This document shows positions 1 to 6,378 of a stretch of DNA of 8,053 bases, one piece after another. The DNA is from Candidatus Hydrogenedentota bacterium (GTDB lineage Bacteria > Hydrogenedentota > Hydrogenedentia > Hydrogenedentales > SLHB01). The stretch is taken from positions 1 to 8,053 of the forward strand of contig JAJDAB010000477.1 in NCBI GenBank assembly GCA_029262095.1, written 5' to 3'. The stretch's first letter is position 1. The number at the start of each line of letters is the position of its first letter. Position numbers and translations under genes: made by a program. Under the pieces are notes generated by a model that was given only the letters and a program-made list of their open reading frames with translations, made no database searches and had not been told where the DNA came from.

Positions 1-536
1 TGCAGGTTAAATTCGACCCCGTTTACAAATATGTCCAATGTACCCTCATACGTTTGGGTGGGGTAAATGGGATCGGTCGGCCATTCAATCGGAAAGCCAA
101 ACTGTCGCTCGTTAATGACTTCGTTATAGCCAGCAGTCTCAATGTATCGATCCATGCGCGGTACAACGCGTTGGTGGCCAATGATGTCCGGCGCGTTCCA
201 ACCGTTCGTTTTCGCCTCCACCAGAAATGGCGGTAGCCCGTAAGCGTGATCGACATGGCCGTGCGTGTAGATCGCTGTATCGATCGGAAGGGAAGTCCAG
301 CCACGGATCGCGTCGAAACTCTTTGTCTGTGCAGCGGGGTTAAACGATCCCGTATCGATCAGCACACAGCCATCATCCGTTTTCACCGTTGTGATGTTCG
401 AGAATGCTTTGTAAAAGGCAACCCCGTCCGCGATCTCCTCGATCTGATCAAGCACTCGAAAGGGATGGTGATCGTGTTCTGCGGTCGTGTGTTTTCCGCG
501 CCACAAACTGTCGGATAGTTGCTCAAGCGTCGACAT
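1..536 (-). CDS. MBL-fold metallo-hydrolase, alkylsulfatase-like (partial, C-terminus off window)
   Basis: This is the N-terminal 178 codons of a metallo-beta-lactamase-fold hydrolase; the frame is open to the left edge. The metal-binding signature THGHVDH lies at residues 91-97 (H92, H94, D96, H97), preceded by the usual strand motif VLIDTGSF at 58-65. The HxHxDH arrangement and the text around it (DGVAFYKAFSN, then YIETAGYNEVINERQFG) resemble the alkyl/aryl-sulfatase-like branch of the fold rather than beta-lactamases or glyoxalase II. These enzymes bind two Zn ions and hydrolyse ester-type bonds; the substrate here is not predictable. No signal peptide is seen at this start, so a cytoplasmic location is likely. 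The ATG at 536 is chosen because an in-frame stop lies 8 codons upstream and no better start lies between; its ribosome binding site is weak. It is divergent from the cyclase gene. Fold call firm, subfamily moderate. Confidence 0.85.
   Translation of the reverse strand, partial: MSTLEQLSDSLWRGKHTTAEHDHHPFRVLDQIEEIADGVAFYKAFSNITTVKTDDGCVLIDTGSFNPAAQTKSFDAIRGWTSLPIDTAIYTHGHVDHAYGLPPFLVEAKTNGWNAPDIIGHQRVVPRMDRYIETAGYNEVINERQFGFPIEWPTDPIYPTQTYEGTLDIFVNGVEFNL
506..520. promoter_or_regulatory. Candidate operator copy 1 (15-bp near-palindrome)
   Basis: AACTGTCGGATAGTT is a dyad centred on G513, with 6 of 7 arm positions complementary. It lies within codons 6-11 of the minus-strand hydrolase gene. 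A second copy with 13 of 15 identical bases is at 636-650. Position and symmetry suggest a site for a dimeric regulator. No regulator gene is visible, so this is inference. Confidence 0.3.
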
Positions 537-580
537 AGGCTGCCAGCGTATCCGAACCTATGGCGACGCGCAAGCCTACA

Positions 581-609
581 TTGTGCGAACAACGAATGTG
601 GCGTAGAAT
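581..609 (+). promoter_or_regulatory. Candidate sigma70-type promoter for the cyclase gene
   Basis: TTGTGC (581-586) and TAGAAT (604-609) are separated by 17 bp. The -10 matches TATAAT at 5 of 6 positions; the -35 matches TTGACA only in its TTG. A start site near 616 would give a leader of about 38 nt before the ATG at 654. The -35 overlaps a short dyad (TTGT-GCGA-ACAA, 581-592). No equally good promoter was seen for the divergent minus-strand gene. Confidence 0.35.
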
Positions 610-635
610 TTGGGTCTCTTTGCAATCGTTGAGGG

Positions 636-650
636 AATTGTCGGACAGTT
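636..650. promoter_or_regulatory. Candidate operator copy 2 (15-bp near-palindrome) next to the cyclase start
   Basis: AATTGTCGGACAGTT is a dyad centred on G643, again with 6 of 7 arm positions complementary. It ends 3 bp before the cyclase ATG and lies just downstream of the promoter candidate, so a bound protein could block transcription. In RNA the same bases could form a 6-bp stem, including one G-U pair, with a CGG loop, which could hide the weak ribosome binding region. The two copies differ only at positions 3 and 11; centres are 130 bp apart. Confidence 0.3.
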
Positions 651-653
651 CAC

Positions 654-3600
654 ATGCAGTGTTCATCGTGTAATCATGAGAATAGAGATGGCGCGCGCTT
701 TTGCGAATCGTGTGGCGCTTCGCTCGTACTGGCCTGCGGCGAGTGCGGTTCTGAATTGCGGACAGCGGCGCGGTTCTGCGATCACTGCGGATCGCCGGTC
801 GCCCAAAGTGCCGCATCCGCGCCATCGTCTATACCGTCAAGCGAAGGTGAGCGACGCACCGTCACCGTTCTATTCGCAGACGCGGCCGGTCATACCGAAA
901 TCGCCGAGCAACTGGGTGAGGAAAAGACGTACGAGCTAATGCAAGGTTGTTTCGCGCGGATGCAGCGCGCAGTTGAACAATACGGCGGCTCGGTGAACCA
1001 GTACACCGGCGATGGTGTGCTCGCGTTGTTCGGCGCGCCGCTTGCTCTCGAACACCCAGCTCGCAGGGCCGTCGCGGCCGCTTTAGCCATGCAAACGTCC
1101 CTTCAGGACTATGCGCGCGAAGTCCACCAAGTCCATCCGGTCCAATGCAGTTACCGTATCGGTCTAAACACGGGGCCTGTCGTGGTGGGCAGCATTTCGG
1201 ATAAGCTCGATCTGGACTTGGCGGCGGTGGGGGATACGGTCAATTTGGCCGCGCGGATGCAGACTTTGGCCGAACCCGGAACGGTTTGTGTCAGCGAACA
1301 TACGCACAAGGCCGTCCAAGAATATTTTGAGTTTGAAAATTTGGGTGAACAACACGTCAAAGGCAAAAGTGAACCTATAGGGGTGTTTCGGCCATTGCGT
1401 GAACGCGCCGTCCAAAATAGACTGGACGTCTCACTTGAGCGCGGACTGACTCCCTATACTGGTCGGGATCAGGAACAGAAAGTACTGGCGGGATACTTGA
1501 ATAAAGCCGGATCCGGCCAAGGACAAGTTGTCCTCTTATCCGGAGAGGCGGGGATCGGAAAATCGCGAACCTTGTTCGAGTTTAACCGTGTTCTGGACCC
1601 GCGCCGGATGCGTTGGGTCGGTGGTCAGTGCATTTCCTTCGGCGAAAATATCCCGTACTTGCCTGTCGTCGATGTCTTGAAAAGTGCGTTCGGCGTTCGC
1701 GAGTCCGATAGCGCCCCGCAGATCATTGAGAAAGTGCGGACGGCTATCGCGCCTTGGGATGAAGCGTGCCGCGCTTCCGAGCCTTACATCCGCTTTCTCC
1801 TCAACGTCGATCCCGGCGATGAGACTGTGGCCGCAATGGACCCCCAAGTGCGGCGCGCGGGTTTCTTTGATGCGTTCCGCGCGGTCCTTCAAGAATTTTC
1901 GCAGTCGTCGACAATGATTATCGCGATTGAAGACCTGCATTGGGTTGACGAGCATTCCGAAGGCATCATCGCTAACATGGTTGATTGTATCGAGCGCCTG
2001 CCCGTGATGCTAGTGCTAACGGCGCGACCGGGCTACAAGAACACATTCGGCGATCGCACCCATGTCAATCGAATTGCACTGTCGCACTTGCCGCCGAAAT
2101 CGAGCACGGCGATGGTTGAGCGGGCGCTGGGTACGAGTGGTCTGCCCCCAGAGTTGCAGGCACTCATTGGGAGCAAGGCAGAAGGCAATCCGTTTTTCAT
2201 AGAAGAAGTCATTCGTTCTCTGGTCGAAACCGATGCGTTGAGCCAGACCAATGGGTCGTACTCGCTGAATTGCGACGTTCGTGACGTTGCCGTGCCCGAC
2301 ACGATACAGGACGTCATCCTGGCGCGAATTGATCGCTTGCCGCCGGTTGCAAAAGAGGCCATGCAACTGGCCTCCGTCATTGGTCGTGAATTCACCGTGC
2401 GGCTGTTGACACGGATAAGCGATCTGGAAGACCGGCTTGGCGATACGCTAACGGAACTGAAGTCTCTCGAGCTGATCTACGAGACGGGCTTCATGCCTGA
2501 GCTCTCGTATATGTTCAAACACGCGCTCACCCACGATGTCGCCTATTCGACCCTCCTTCAAGAACGCCGCCGCAGATTACACAAGACCGTCGCTGAAGCG
2601 ATTGAAATGCTATTCGCCGATCGCCTTACCGAACACTATGAAGCACTCGCGTATCACTATGAGGTCGCCGAAGAATGGGAGAACGCGACCAAATATCTCA
2701 GAAAGTCCGGCAGAAAAGCGGCTACGGCCTTTGCTACGCGTGAGGCAATCGATTACTACACGCGCGCCATCGCAGCCGCGAAGCAGACAAACCAAGTCGA
2801 CGAGCGTTCCATTGCGTTGATGACCAGATCGCGTGGTGAGGTATACGACACAATCGGCGACTTCCCTGCGGCAATCGCCGATCTCGGTGCCGTCGCGAAA
2901 ATCGGACGTACACTTGGAGATAGATCGATGGAAGGCATCGCGCTCGCCACGCAAGCGGTGGTCGAATGGGAGAACCACGATTTCGACATGGCGGATTCGG
3001 TAGCAAAACAAGCCTTGGCACTAGCAGGCCCGGAGGATAAAGAGGTTCGCTTCGCCGCGTTGTTGGCGATTTGGTACAACTTCATATCCACGGGACGGCG
3101 TGCAGACGGAGAAGTGTACGCGGAAGAACTTCGCGACTTGTCGGAACAAGTCAACCTTTCAAGTATTCAGGCGCTTTGGGTGATGGAGTGCTGCCTCGAT
3201 CTCTATTGGCAGGGAAAGTTTGAGGAGGCAAACGAGTTTTACGATCGTTGGCTGCACGTAGCGGACCGATTTGTGGTTCCGAAAATCGCTACCCAGTGGG
3301 TGCACGGTATGTGCGTCACCAGTCTCGGCAAATATGGGGAAGGACTAGAAATATTGTTGGATGCGCTTGCATTCGCAGAACGCGTCGGCTCCTGGTTCTA
3401 TGGGCATCGCCTCACGAATACCGTTGGTTGGCTTTACAACGAAATTCAGGATTTCGACAAAGCGTTGCCTTGGAACGAACGCGGCCTGGAACAATCGTTG
3501 AATTCAGAAGTTCCGGATGCCGAAATTGCTTGTAACGCGCGGCTGAACATCGGCGAGGGATTGGCCGGGCTTGGCCGCTTCGAGGAAGCCCTGGCTCAAT

Positions 3601-4097
3601 ACCGTGAGGTCGAACCCATCGTCCGGAATCCAAAACCCGAAGATCGAATGTCGCACCACAACTATTCGATGCACTGGATGCACGCTTATGGCGAGTGGGC
3701 GATGGCAACGGGCGACGCAAACCTTGCGCATTCCCTCTCGGAAGAATGTATCGCCTTGGCTGAAAGCAATAAGCGGCGGCGATATACCGTCAAGGGGCTT
3801 CGATTGCGATCACAGGCGGCGATGGCGCTGGGCAAGCCCGAGCATTGCGAACCTGACTTACGGCGCGCTGTGGACCTGGCGGAGGAAATTGGCAACCCCA
3901 CGCAAATTTGGAAAACCTGGGCCGCGCTGACCGAGCTCTATGCCGCACAGGGAAACGAAACGGGCCTCGCAGAAGCATCGGCCGAAGCACATCGTGAAGT
4001 ATCTGCGGTCGCGGATAGCCTCGACGAGTCGCAACGCGCTATTTTCTTGGCTTCGGATGCGATACGCCCGATACTTGAGGCGATTGGGTCCCAATAA
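654..4097 (+). CDS. Zinc-ribbon / class III nucleotide cyclase / AAA ATPase / TPR signalling protein
   Basis: A 1147-residue multidomain protein, probably cytoplasmic. Residues 3-45 form a double zinc ribbon: four CxxC pairs at C3/C6, C17/C20, C28/C31 and C42/C45. Residues about 66-246 are a class III cyclase homology domain with metal aspartates D76 (LFAD) and D120 (TGDG) and the transition-state pair N197/R201 (VNLAAR). The positions that choose ATP or GTP appear to be Q116 and A190 instead of Lys and Asp. Residues about 264-640 are an AAA_16/STAND-like ATPase with Walker A GEAGIGKS at 297-304 and Walker B IIAIEDLHW at 422-430. From about 665 to 1120 helical TPR-like repeats follow, probably for protein binding. 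No HTH or membrane segment is seen. An in-frame stop at 630-632 makes the ATG at 654 the only sensible start, with a weak ribosome binding site. Similar architectures are usually annotated as adenylate/guanylate cyclase; whether this one makes cAMP, cGMP or neither is open. Confidence 0.93.
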   Translation: MQCSSCNHENRDGARFCESCGASLVLACGECGSELRTAARFCDHCGSPVAQSAASAPSSIPSSEGERRTVTVLFADAAGHTEIAEQLGEEKTYELMQGCFARMQRAVEQYGGSVNQYTGDGVLALFGAPLALEHPARRAVAAALAMQTSLQDYAREVHQVHPVQCSYRIGLNTGPVVVGSISDKLDLDLAAVGDTVNLAARMQTLAEPGTVCVSEHTHKAVQEYFEFENLGEQHVKGKSEPIGVFRPLRERAVQNRLDVSLERGLTPYTGRDQEQKVLAGYLNKAGSGQGQVVLLSGEAGIGKSRTLFEFNRVLDPRRMRWVGGQCISFGENIPYLPVVDVLKSAFGVRESDSAPQIIEKVRTAIAPWDEACRASEPYIRFLLNVDPGDETVAAMDPQVRRAGFFDAFRAVLQEFSQSSTMIIAIEDLHWVDEHSEGIIANMVDCIERLPVMLVLTARPGYKNTFGDRTHVNRIALSHLPPKSSTAMVERALGTSGLPPELQALIGSKAEGNPFFIEEVIRSLVETDALSQTNGSYSLNCDVRDVAVPDTIQDVILARIDRLPPVAKEAMQLASVIGREFTVRLLTRISDLEDRLGDTLTELKSLELIYETGFMPELSYMFKHALTHDVAYSTLLQERRRRLHKTVAEAIEMLFADRLTEHYEALAYHYEVAEEWENATKYLRKSGRKAATAFATREAIDYYTRAIAAAKQTNQVDERSIALMTRSRGEVYDTIGDFPAAIADLGAVAKIGRTLGDRSMEGIALATQAVVEWENHDFDMADSVAKQALALAGPEDKEVRFAALLAIWYNFISTGRRADGEVYAEELRDLSEQVNLSSIQALWVMECCLDLYWQGKFEEANEFYDRWLHVADRFVVPKIATQWVHGMCVTSLGKYGEGLEILLDALAFAERVGSWFYGHRLTNTVGWLYNEIQDFDKALPWNERGLEQSLNSEVPDAEIACNARLNIGEGLAGLGRFEEALAQYREVEPIVRNPKPEDRMSHHNYSMHWMHAYGEWAMATGDANLAHSLSEECIALAESNKRRRYTVKGLRLRSQAAMALGKPEHCEPDLRRAVDLAEEIGNPTQIWKTWAALTELYAAQGNETGLAEASAEAHREVSAVADSLDESQRAIFLASDAIRPILEAIGSQ

Positions 4098-4121
4098 CGT
4101 CCTGTACAAAAAACCGTAATT

Positions 4122-4142
4122 CTTCAAACGACCTGTTTCAAG
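4122..4142 (+). other. Imperfect hairpin after the cyclase gene
   Basis: CTTCAAAC (4122-4129) and GTTTCAAG (4135-4142) pair at 7 of 8 positions, with one C-C mismatch and a GACCT loop. It lies 25 bp after the cyclase stop. There is no following T tract, so it is at best a weak terminator or an mRNA 3'-end stabiliser. Confidence 0.2.
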
Positions 4143-4194
4143 CGTAGGTGTGAATGTAGTGTCAGTGGGTGGTGTGGCGCGGCGCGTGCTGCGA

Positions 4195-4203
4195 TGGCAT
4201 ACT
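4195..4203 (+). promoter_or_regulatory. Candidate extended -10 element for the DUF2911 operon
   Basis: TGG followed by CATACT (4198-4203) resembles an extended -10 (TGn plus a hexamer matching TATAAT at 4 of 6). No convincing -35 is present 17 bp upstream. Transcription starting near 4210 would give a leader of about 74 nt, including an imperfect stem at 4223-4249 (GCTCA...TGAGC and GGC...GCC with a 2-nt bulge). A promoter is expected somewhere in this 186-bp gap because the operon starts here, but its exact position is uncertain. Confidence 0.22.
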
Positions 4204-4267
4204 GCCCGTTCGGGTTGCGGACGCTCATCGGCCTTAGGGTCGCCTGAGCCATTCCAGAGCATTACAG

Positions 4268-4275
4268 AAGGAGGT
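4268..4275 (+). promoter_or_regulatory. Strong Shine-Dalgarno site of first DUF2911 gene
   Basis: AAGGAGGT with an 8-nt spacer to the ATG at 4284. This is a near-perfect anti-16S match and the strongest ribosome binding site in the window. It fixes the start and suggests high expression of the first operon gene. Confidence 0.8.
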
Positions 4276-4283
4276 AGTAATTA

Positions 4284-4850
4284 ATGAGAGACTTGAAACG
4301 AGTGATACTCACCGGGTGTATGGCTGTTGCCGTGTTGGCAGCGGCGCAAACCGCGAATGCACAACGCGAGAAGAAAGCACCAGACTCAAGCCAGGCCGCC
4401 AGCGTCTCGCAGACCATCGGCGTTGACGAAACGGTGGAGATTGCGTATCACCGTCCCGGCGTCAAAGGCCGCGACGTGTTTGCCAAAGACAGTAAGTTGG
4501 CCCCGCGTTCCGGTAAGCCGTGGCGTGCCGGTGCGAACGAAGCCACCAAAATTACGTTCTCCGCAGATGTCAAAGTTGAGGGCAAAGATCTGGCTGCGGG
4601 CACGTATGCGCTGTTCATGGTCCCGGGCGACGAGGAATGGACAATCATTTTCAATACCGGCACGTCCGGCTGGGGTAGCTACGCGTACCAAGAAGATGAA
4701 GATGTCCTGCGCGTAACGGTTAAAGCCGCGGATGCATCTCACGAAGAATGGTTGCGCTATGGATTCGACGATGCTGGCGCGACTGCCTGCACGGCGTATC
4801 TCCATTGGGCGGAAGTGAAAGTGCCGTTCGGAATCGAATTAGCCAAATAG
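4284..4850 (+). CDS. DUF2911 domain protein, exported (copy 1)
   Basis: A 188-residue protein of the DUF2911 family, whose function is unknown. Residues 1-26 are a Sec-type signal peptide: basic start (MRDLKR), hydrophobic core, and an Ala-Asn-Ala cleavage site before Q27, so it should be periplasmic or secreted. The mature part carries the family's conserved text: SQTIGVDETVEIAYHRPGVK, PWRAGANEATKITF (about residues 78-91), then EGKDLAAGTYALFMVP and a closing aromatic-rich strand with YLHW. This is consistent with a compact all-beta domain. It is the first gene of a tight operon; its stop overlaps the ribosome binding site of the next gene, an obvious paralogue, so the two are probably translated together. 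The start is set by the AAGGAGGT at 4268. Family call is firm; no role can be assigned. Confidence 0.9.
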   Translation: MRDLKRVILTGCMAVAVLAAAQTANAQREKKAPDSSQAASVSQTIGVDETVEIAYHRPGVKGRDVFAKDSKLAPRSGKPWRAGANEATKITFSADVKVEGKDLAAGTYALFMVPGDEEWTIIFNTGTSGWGSYAYQEDEDVLRVTVKAADASHEEWLRYGFDDAGATACTAYLHWAEVKVPFGIELAK

Positions 4851-4861
4851 GAGTGACTCTA

Positions 4862-5443
4862 ATGAACTTGAATTCACTGAAGATAGTCGCGGCCGCGATG
4901 GCCGTGGCGGTGCTTGCGGCACCGGCAAATGCACAACAGAAAAAGTATAAAGCTAGCTTGCCCGCCTCCGTTTCGCAGACGCTGGGTGCCGATTGCGAAA
5001 TCTCTATTTCCTATCACCGTCCGGGTGTCAGAGGTCGCGACATTTGGCATGACAAGAGCGACAACGCGGTCATCGGTCGATTGGTTCCGCATGATGAAGA
5101 CCCACGTCCATGGCGTGCGGGCGCGAACAACGCTACGACCATCTCGTTTAGCAAGGACGTGAAGGTTGAGGGCGAGGATCTCGCCGCTGGCACGTATGCG
5201 TTGTTCATGGTCCCCCGCGAAGAAGGCGATTGGACGGTGATCTTCAGCAAGAACGTGAAGCAGTGGGGTAGTTTCCGCTACAACAAAGACGAAGATGCCC
5301 TGCGGATCGATGTTACGCCAGTGGACGCACCGCATCAAGATTGGCTTGTTTACGGTTTCAGCGATTGTGAAAACACCACCGGAAACGCATACCTTCATTG
5401 GGAAAAGAAGAAAGTTTCGTTTCAAATCGAAGCCGTTGAATAA
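4862..5443 (+). CDS. DUF2911 domain protein, exported (copy 2)
   Basis: A 193-residue paralogue of the preceding protein, function unknown. A longer open frame begins at 4748, but the ATG at 4862 is preferred: AGGAG (4849-4853) lies 8 nt upstream, and this start yields a clean signal peptide with Ala-Asn-Ala before Q25. The mature part again has YHRPGVRGRD, PWRAGANNATTISF, EGEDLAAGTYALFMVP and YLHWEKKKVSF. By eye more than half of the aligned mature residues match copy 1. A difference is an insertion after GRDIW (about residues 60-78, including HDEDPRP) that copy 1 lacks. The gap to the upstream stop is 11 bp, as is the gap to the next gene. The two proteins could form a heteromer or act on related ligands; both are inference. 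Confidence 0.9.
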   Translation: MNLNSLKIVAAAMAVAVLAAPANAQQKKYKASLPASVSQTLGADCEISISYHRPGVRGRDIWHDKSDNAVIGRLVPHDEDPRPWRAGANNATTISFSKDVKVEGEDLAAGTYALFMVPREEGDWTVIFSKNVKQWGSFRYNKDEDALRIDVTPVDAPHQDWLVYGFSDCENTTGNAYLHWEKKKVSFQIEAVE

Positions 5444-5454
5444 GGATAATTCGA

Positions 5455-6360
5455 ATGCGTAGCTACGCGATTCGGTGTATTGCTATTGGTGTTCTGAGCG
5501 CTGGCCTCATGGCCAGCGCTCAAGACGCTATTGAATCAGCCCACTTTCACCACGTCCGGCTAAACGTCACAAACACCGCCGACTCCGTGAAGTTCTATGC
5601 CAAGAACTTCGGTGCGGTTCCCGTGAATTACCGGAACGTTTCAAAAGGATTGTTTACCGAGCAATCCTTTATTCTTCTGAATAAAGTTGATGAACCCGCA
5701 TCGTCCGGTCCGCGTACTGCGTTGTCCCACATCGGTTGGGCATCCACTAATGGCCAGGGGACCTACGACTGGCTGAAGAGTCAGGGCGTCGAATTTCAGA
5801 CGGACATTGCCGCGCTCGCGGGAAACTACGGCATGTATGCCTACGGACCGGATCAAGAGCTCGTTGAAGTATGGACGGGCAGCAAGAATCACCGGTTCGA
5901 TCATGCTCACCTCTGGGCGACGGACGTCGAGAAGACGTGCAACTGGTTCAGCGATCACCTTGGGGCCAAGCCGCGGGTAATGCCGCAACCCCAGATCAAG
6001 GATCGCGAAAATATTGCGGCGATCCGGATGGGCTTCATGCAAATCGACAACCTCAATTTGGTTGCGTTTGGCAAACCCGATTTCGATAGCGTCTGGTGGC
6101 CAGGTTCCAATTACAAGCCGGAAGATGCACCGCCTGACTTCGAGCCAACCAAGGGTTCGGTTATCAATCACTTGGCATTTTCTTATCGCGATATCGATCC
6201 GGTATTCGAGAGAATGAAGGGCGCTGGCGTCGAGATTGTCGAGCCGATTGCAAAACGAGAAAACATGGGCCACCGCAGTTTCTTTGTCATGGCACCGGAC
6301 AAATTGCTCATCGAAGTCGTGGAGGCACGGCCGATTCCCGGGGGCCTGTGGGACGAATAA
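5455..6360 (+). CDS. Exported two-domain VOC (vicinal oxygen chelate) protein
   Basis: A 301-residue protein with a signal peptide (residues 1-22, Ala-Ser-Ala before Q23) and two VOC modules, the glyoxalase/extradiol dioxygenase fold. The first module begins FHHVRLNVTNTADSVKFYAK and offers H33, H92 (LSHIGW) and E138 (ELVEVW) as ligands. The second begins DHAHLWATDVEKTCNWF and offers H150, H239 (NHLAFSY) and E287 (LLIEVVEA). Both modules therefore keep a two-His-one-Glu triad, so one or both may bind a divalent metal. Typical VOC enzymes act on small electrophiles or aromatic diols; the substrate here is unknown, and export is less common for the fold. The start has AAGGA at 5442-5446 with an 8-nt spacer. 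It is the third gene of the operon. A perfect 12-bp inverted repeat lies within the signal-peptide codons. Confidence 0.88.
   Translation: MRSYAIRCIAIGVLSAGLMASAQDAIESAHFHHVRLNVTNTADSVKFYAKNFGAVPVNYRNVSKGLFTEQSFILLNKVDEPASSGPRTALSHIGWASTNGQGTYDWLKSQGVEFQTDIAALAGNYGMYAYGPDQELVEVWTGSKNHRFDHAHLWATDVEKTCNWFSDHLGAKPRVMPQPQIKDRENIAAIRMGFMQIDNLNLVAFGKPDFDSVWWPGSNYKPEDAPPDFEPTKGSVINHLAFSYRDIDPVFERMKGAGVEIVEPIAKRENMGHRSFFVMAPDKLLIEVVEARPIPGGLWDE
5495..5522 (+). repeat. Perfect 12-bp inverted repeat (hairpin) inside VOC signal-peptide codons
   Basis: TGAGCGCTGGCC (5495-5506) and GGCCAGCGCTCA (5511-5522) are exact complements around a 4-nt TCAT loop. In mRNA this gives a very stable GC-rich stem starting 40 nt after the ATG. 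No T tract follows, so it is not an intrinsic terminator. Part of the symmetry arises because Ser-Ala is encoded twice as AGCGCT, which is itself a palindrome. Confidence 0.85.
5644..5670 (+). repeat. Perfect 9-bp inverted repeat inside the VOC gene
   Basis: AAAGGATTG (5644-5652) and CAATCCTTT (5662-5670) pair perfectly across a 9-nt loop; the stem can be extended inward by a T-G and a T-A pair. It encodes part of SKGLFTEQSF. It is followed by ATTCTTCTG, a mildly T-rich stretch, but the stem is A+T-rich and lies within a coding region, so termination is not claimed. Confidence 0.75.
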
Positions 6361-6378
6361 CGTGGCAAGTCTTGGTCG

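Noticed and set aside
99..106. AACTGTCG, a possible third half-site of the near-palindrome
   Set aside because: Only one arm is present and it lies deep in coding sequence.
270..285. GATCG...CGATC dyad in the hydrolase gene
   Set aside because: Five-base arms overlapping the metal-motif codons; no regulatory context.
4098..4283. Possible riboswitch or small RNA in the 186-bp leader region
   Set aside because: Only short imperfect stems are visible and none matches a known riboswitch core.
4748..4861. Upstream extension of the second DUF2911 reading frame (start at 4748)
   Set aside because: It would overlap the 3' end of copy 1 and bury the signal peptide; the ATG at 4862 has a proper ribosome binding site and N-terminus.
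6000..6025. 7-bp inverted repeat GGATCGC/GCGATCC with a 12-nt loop
   Set aside because: Short stem with a long loop in coding DNA rich in GATCG words; expected by chance.
6358..6378. VOC and DUF4190 genes in the same frame separated by one TAA, suggesting a split or readthrough fusion
   Set aside because: Each product is complete by itself, with a normal C-terminus and N-terminus; same-frame spacing occurs by chance in one of three cases.
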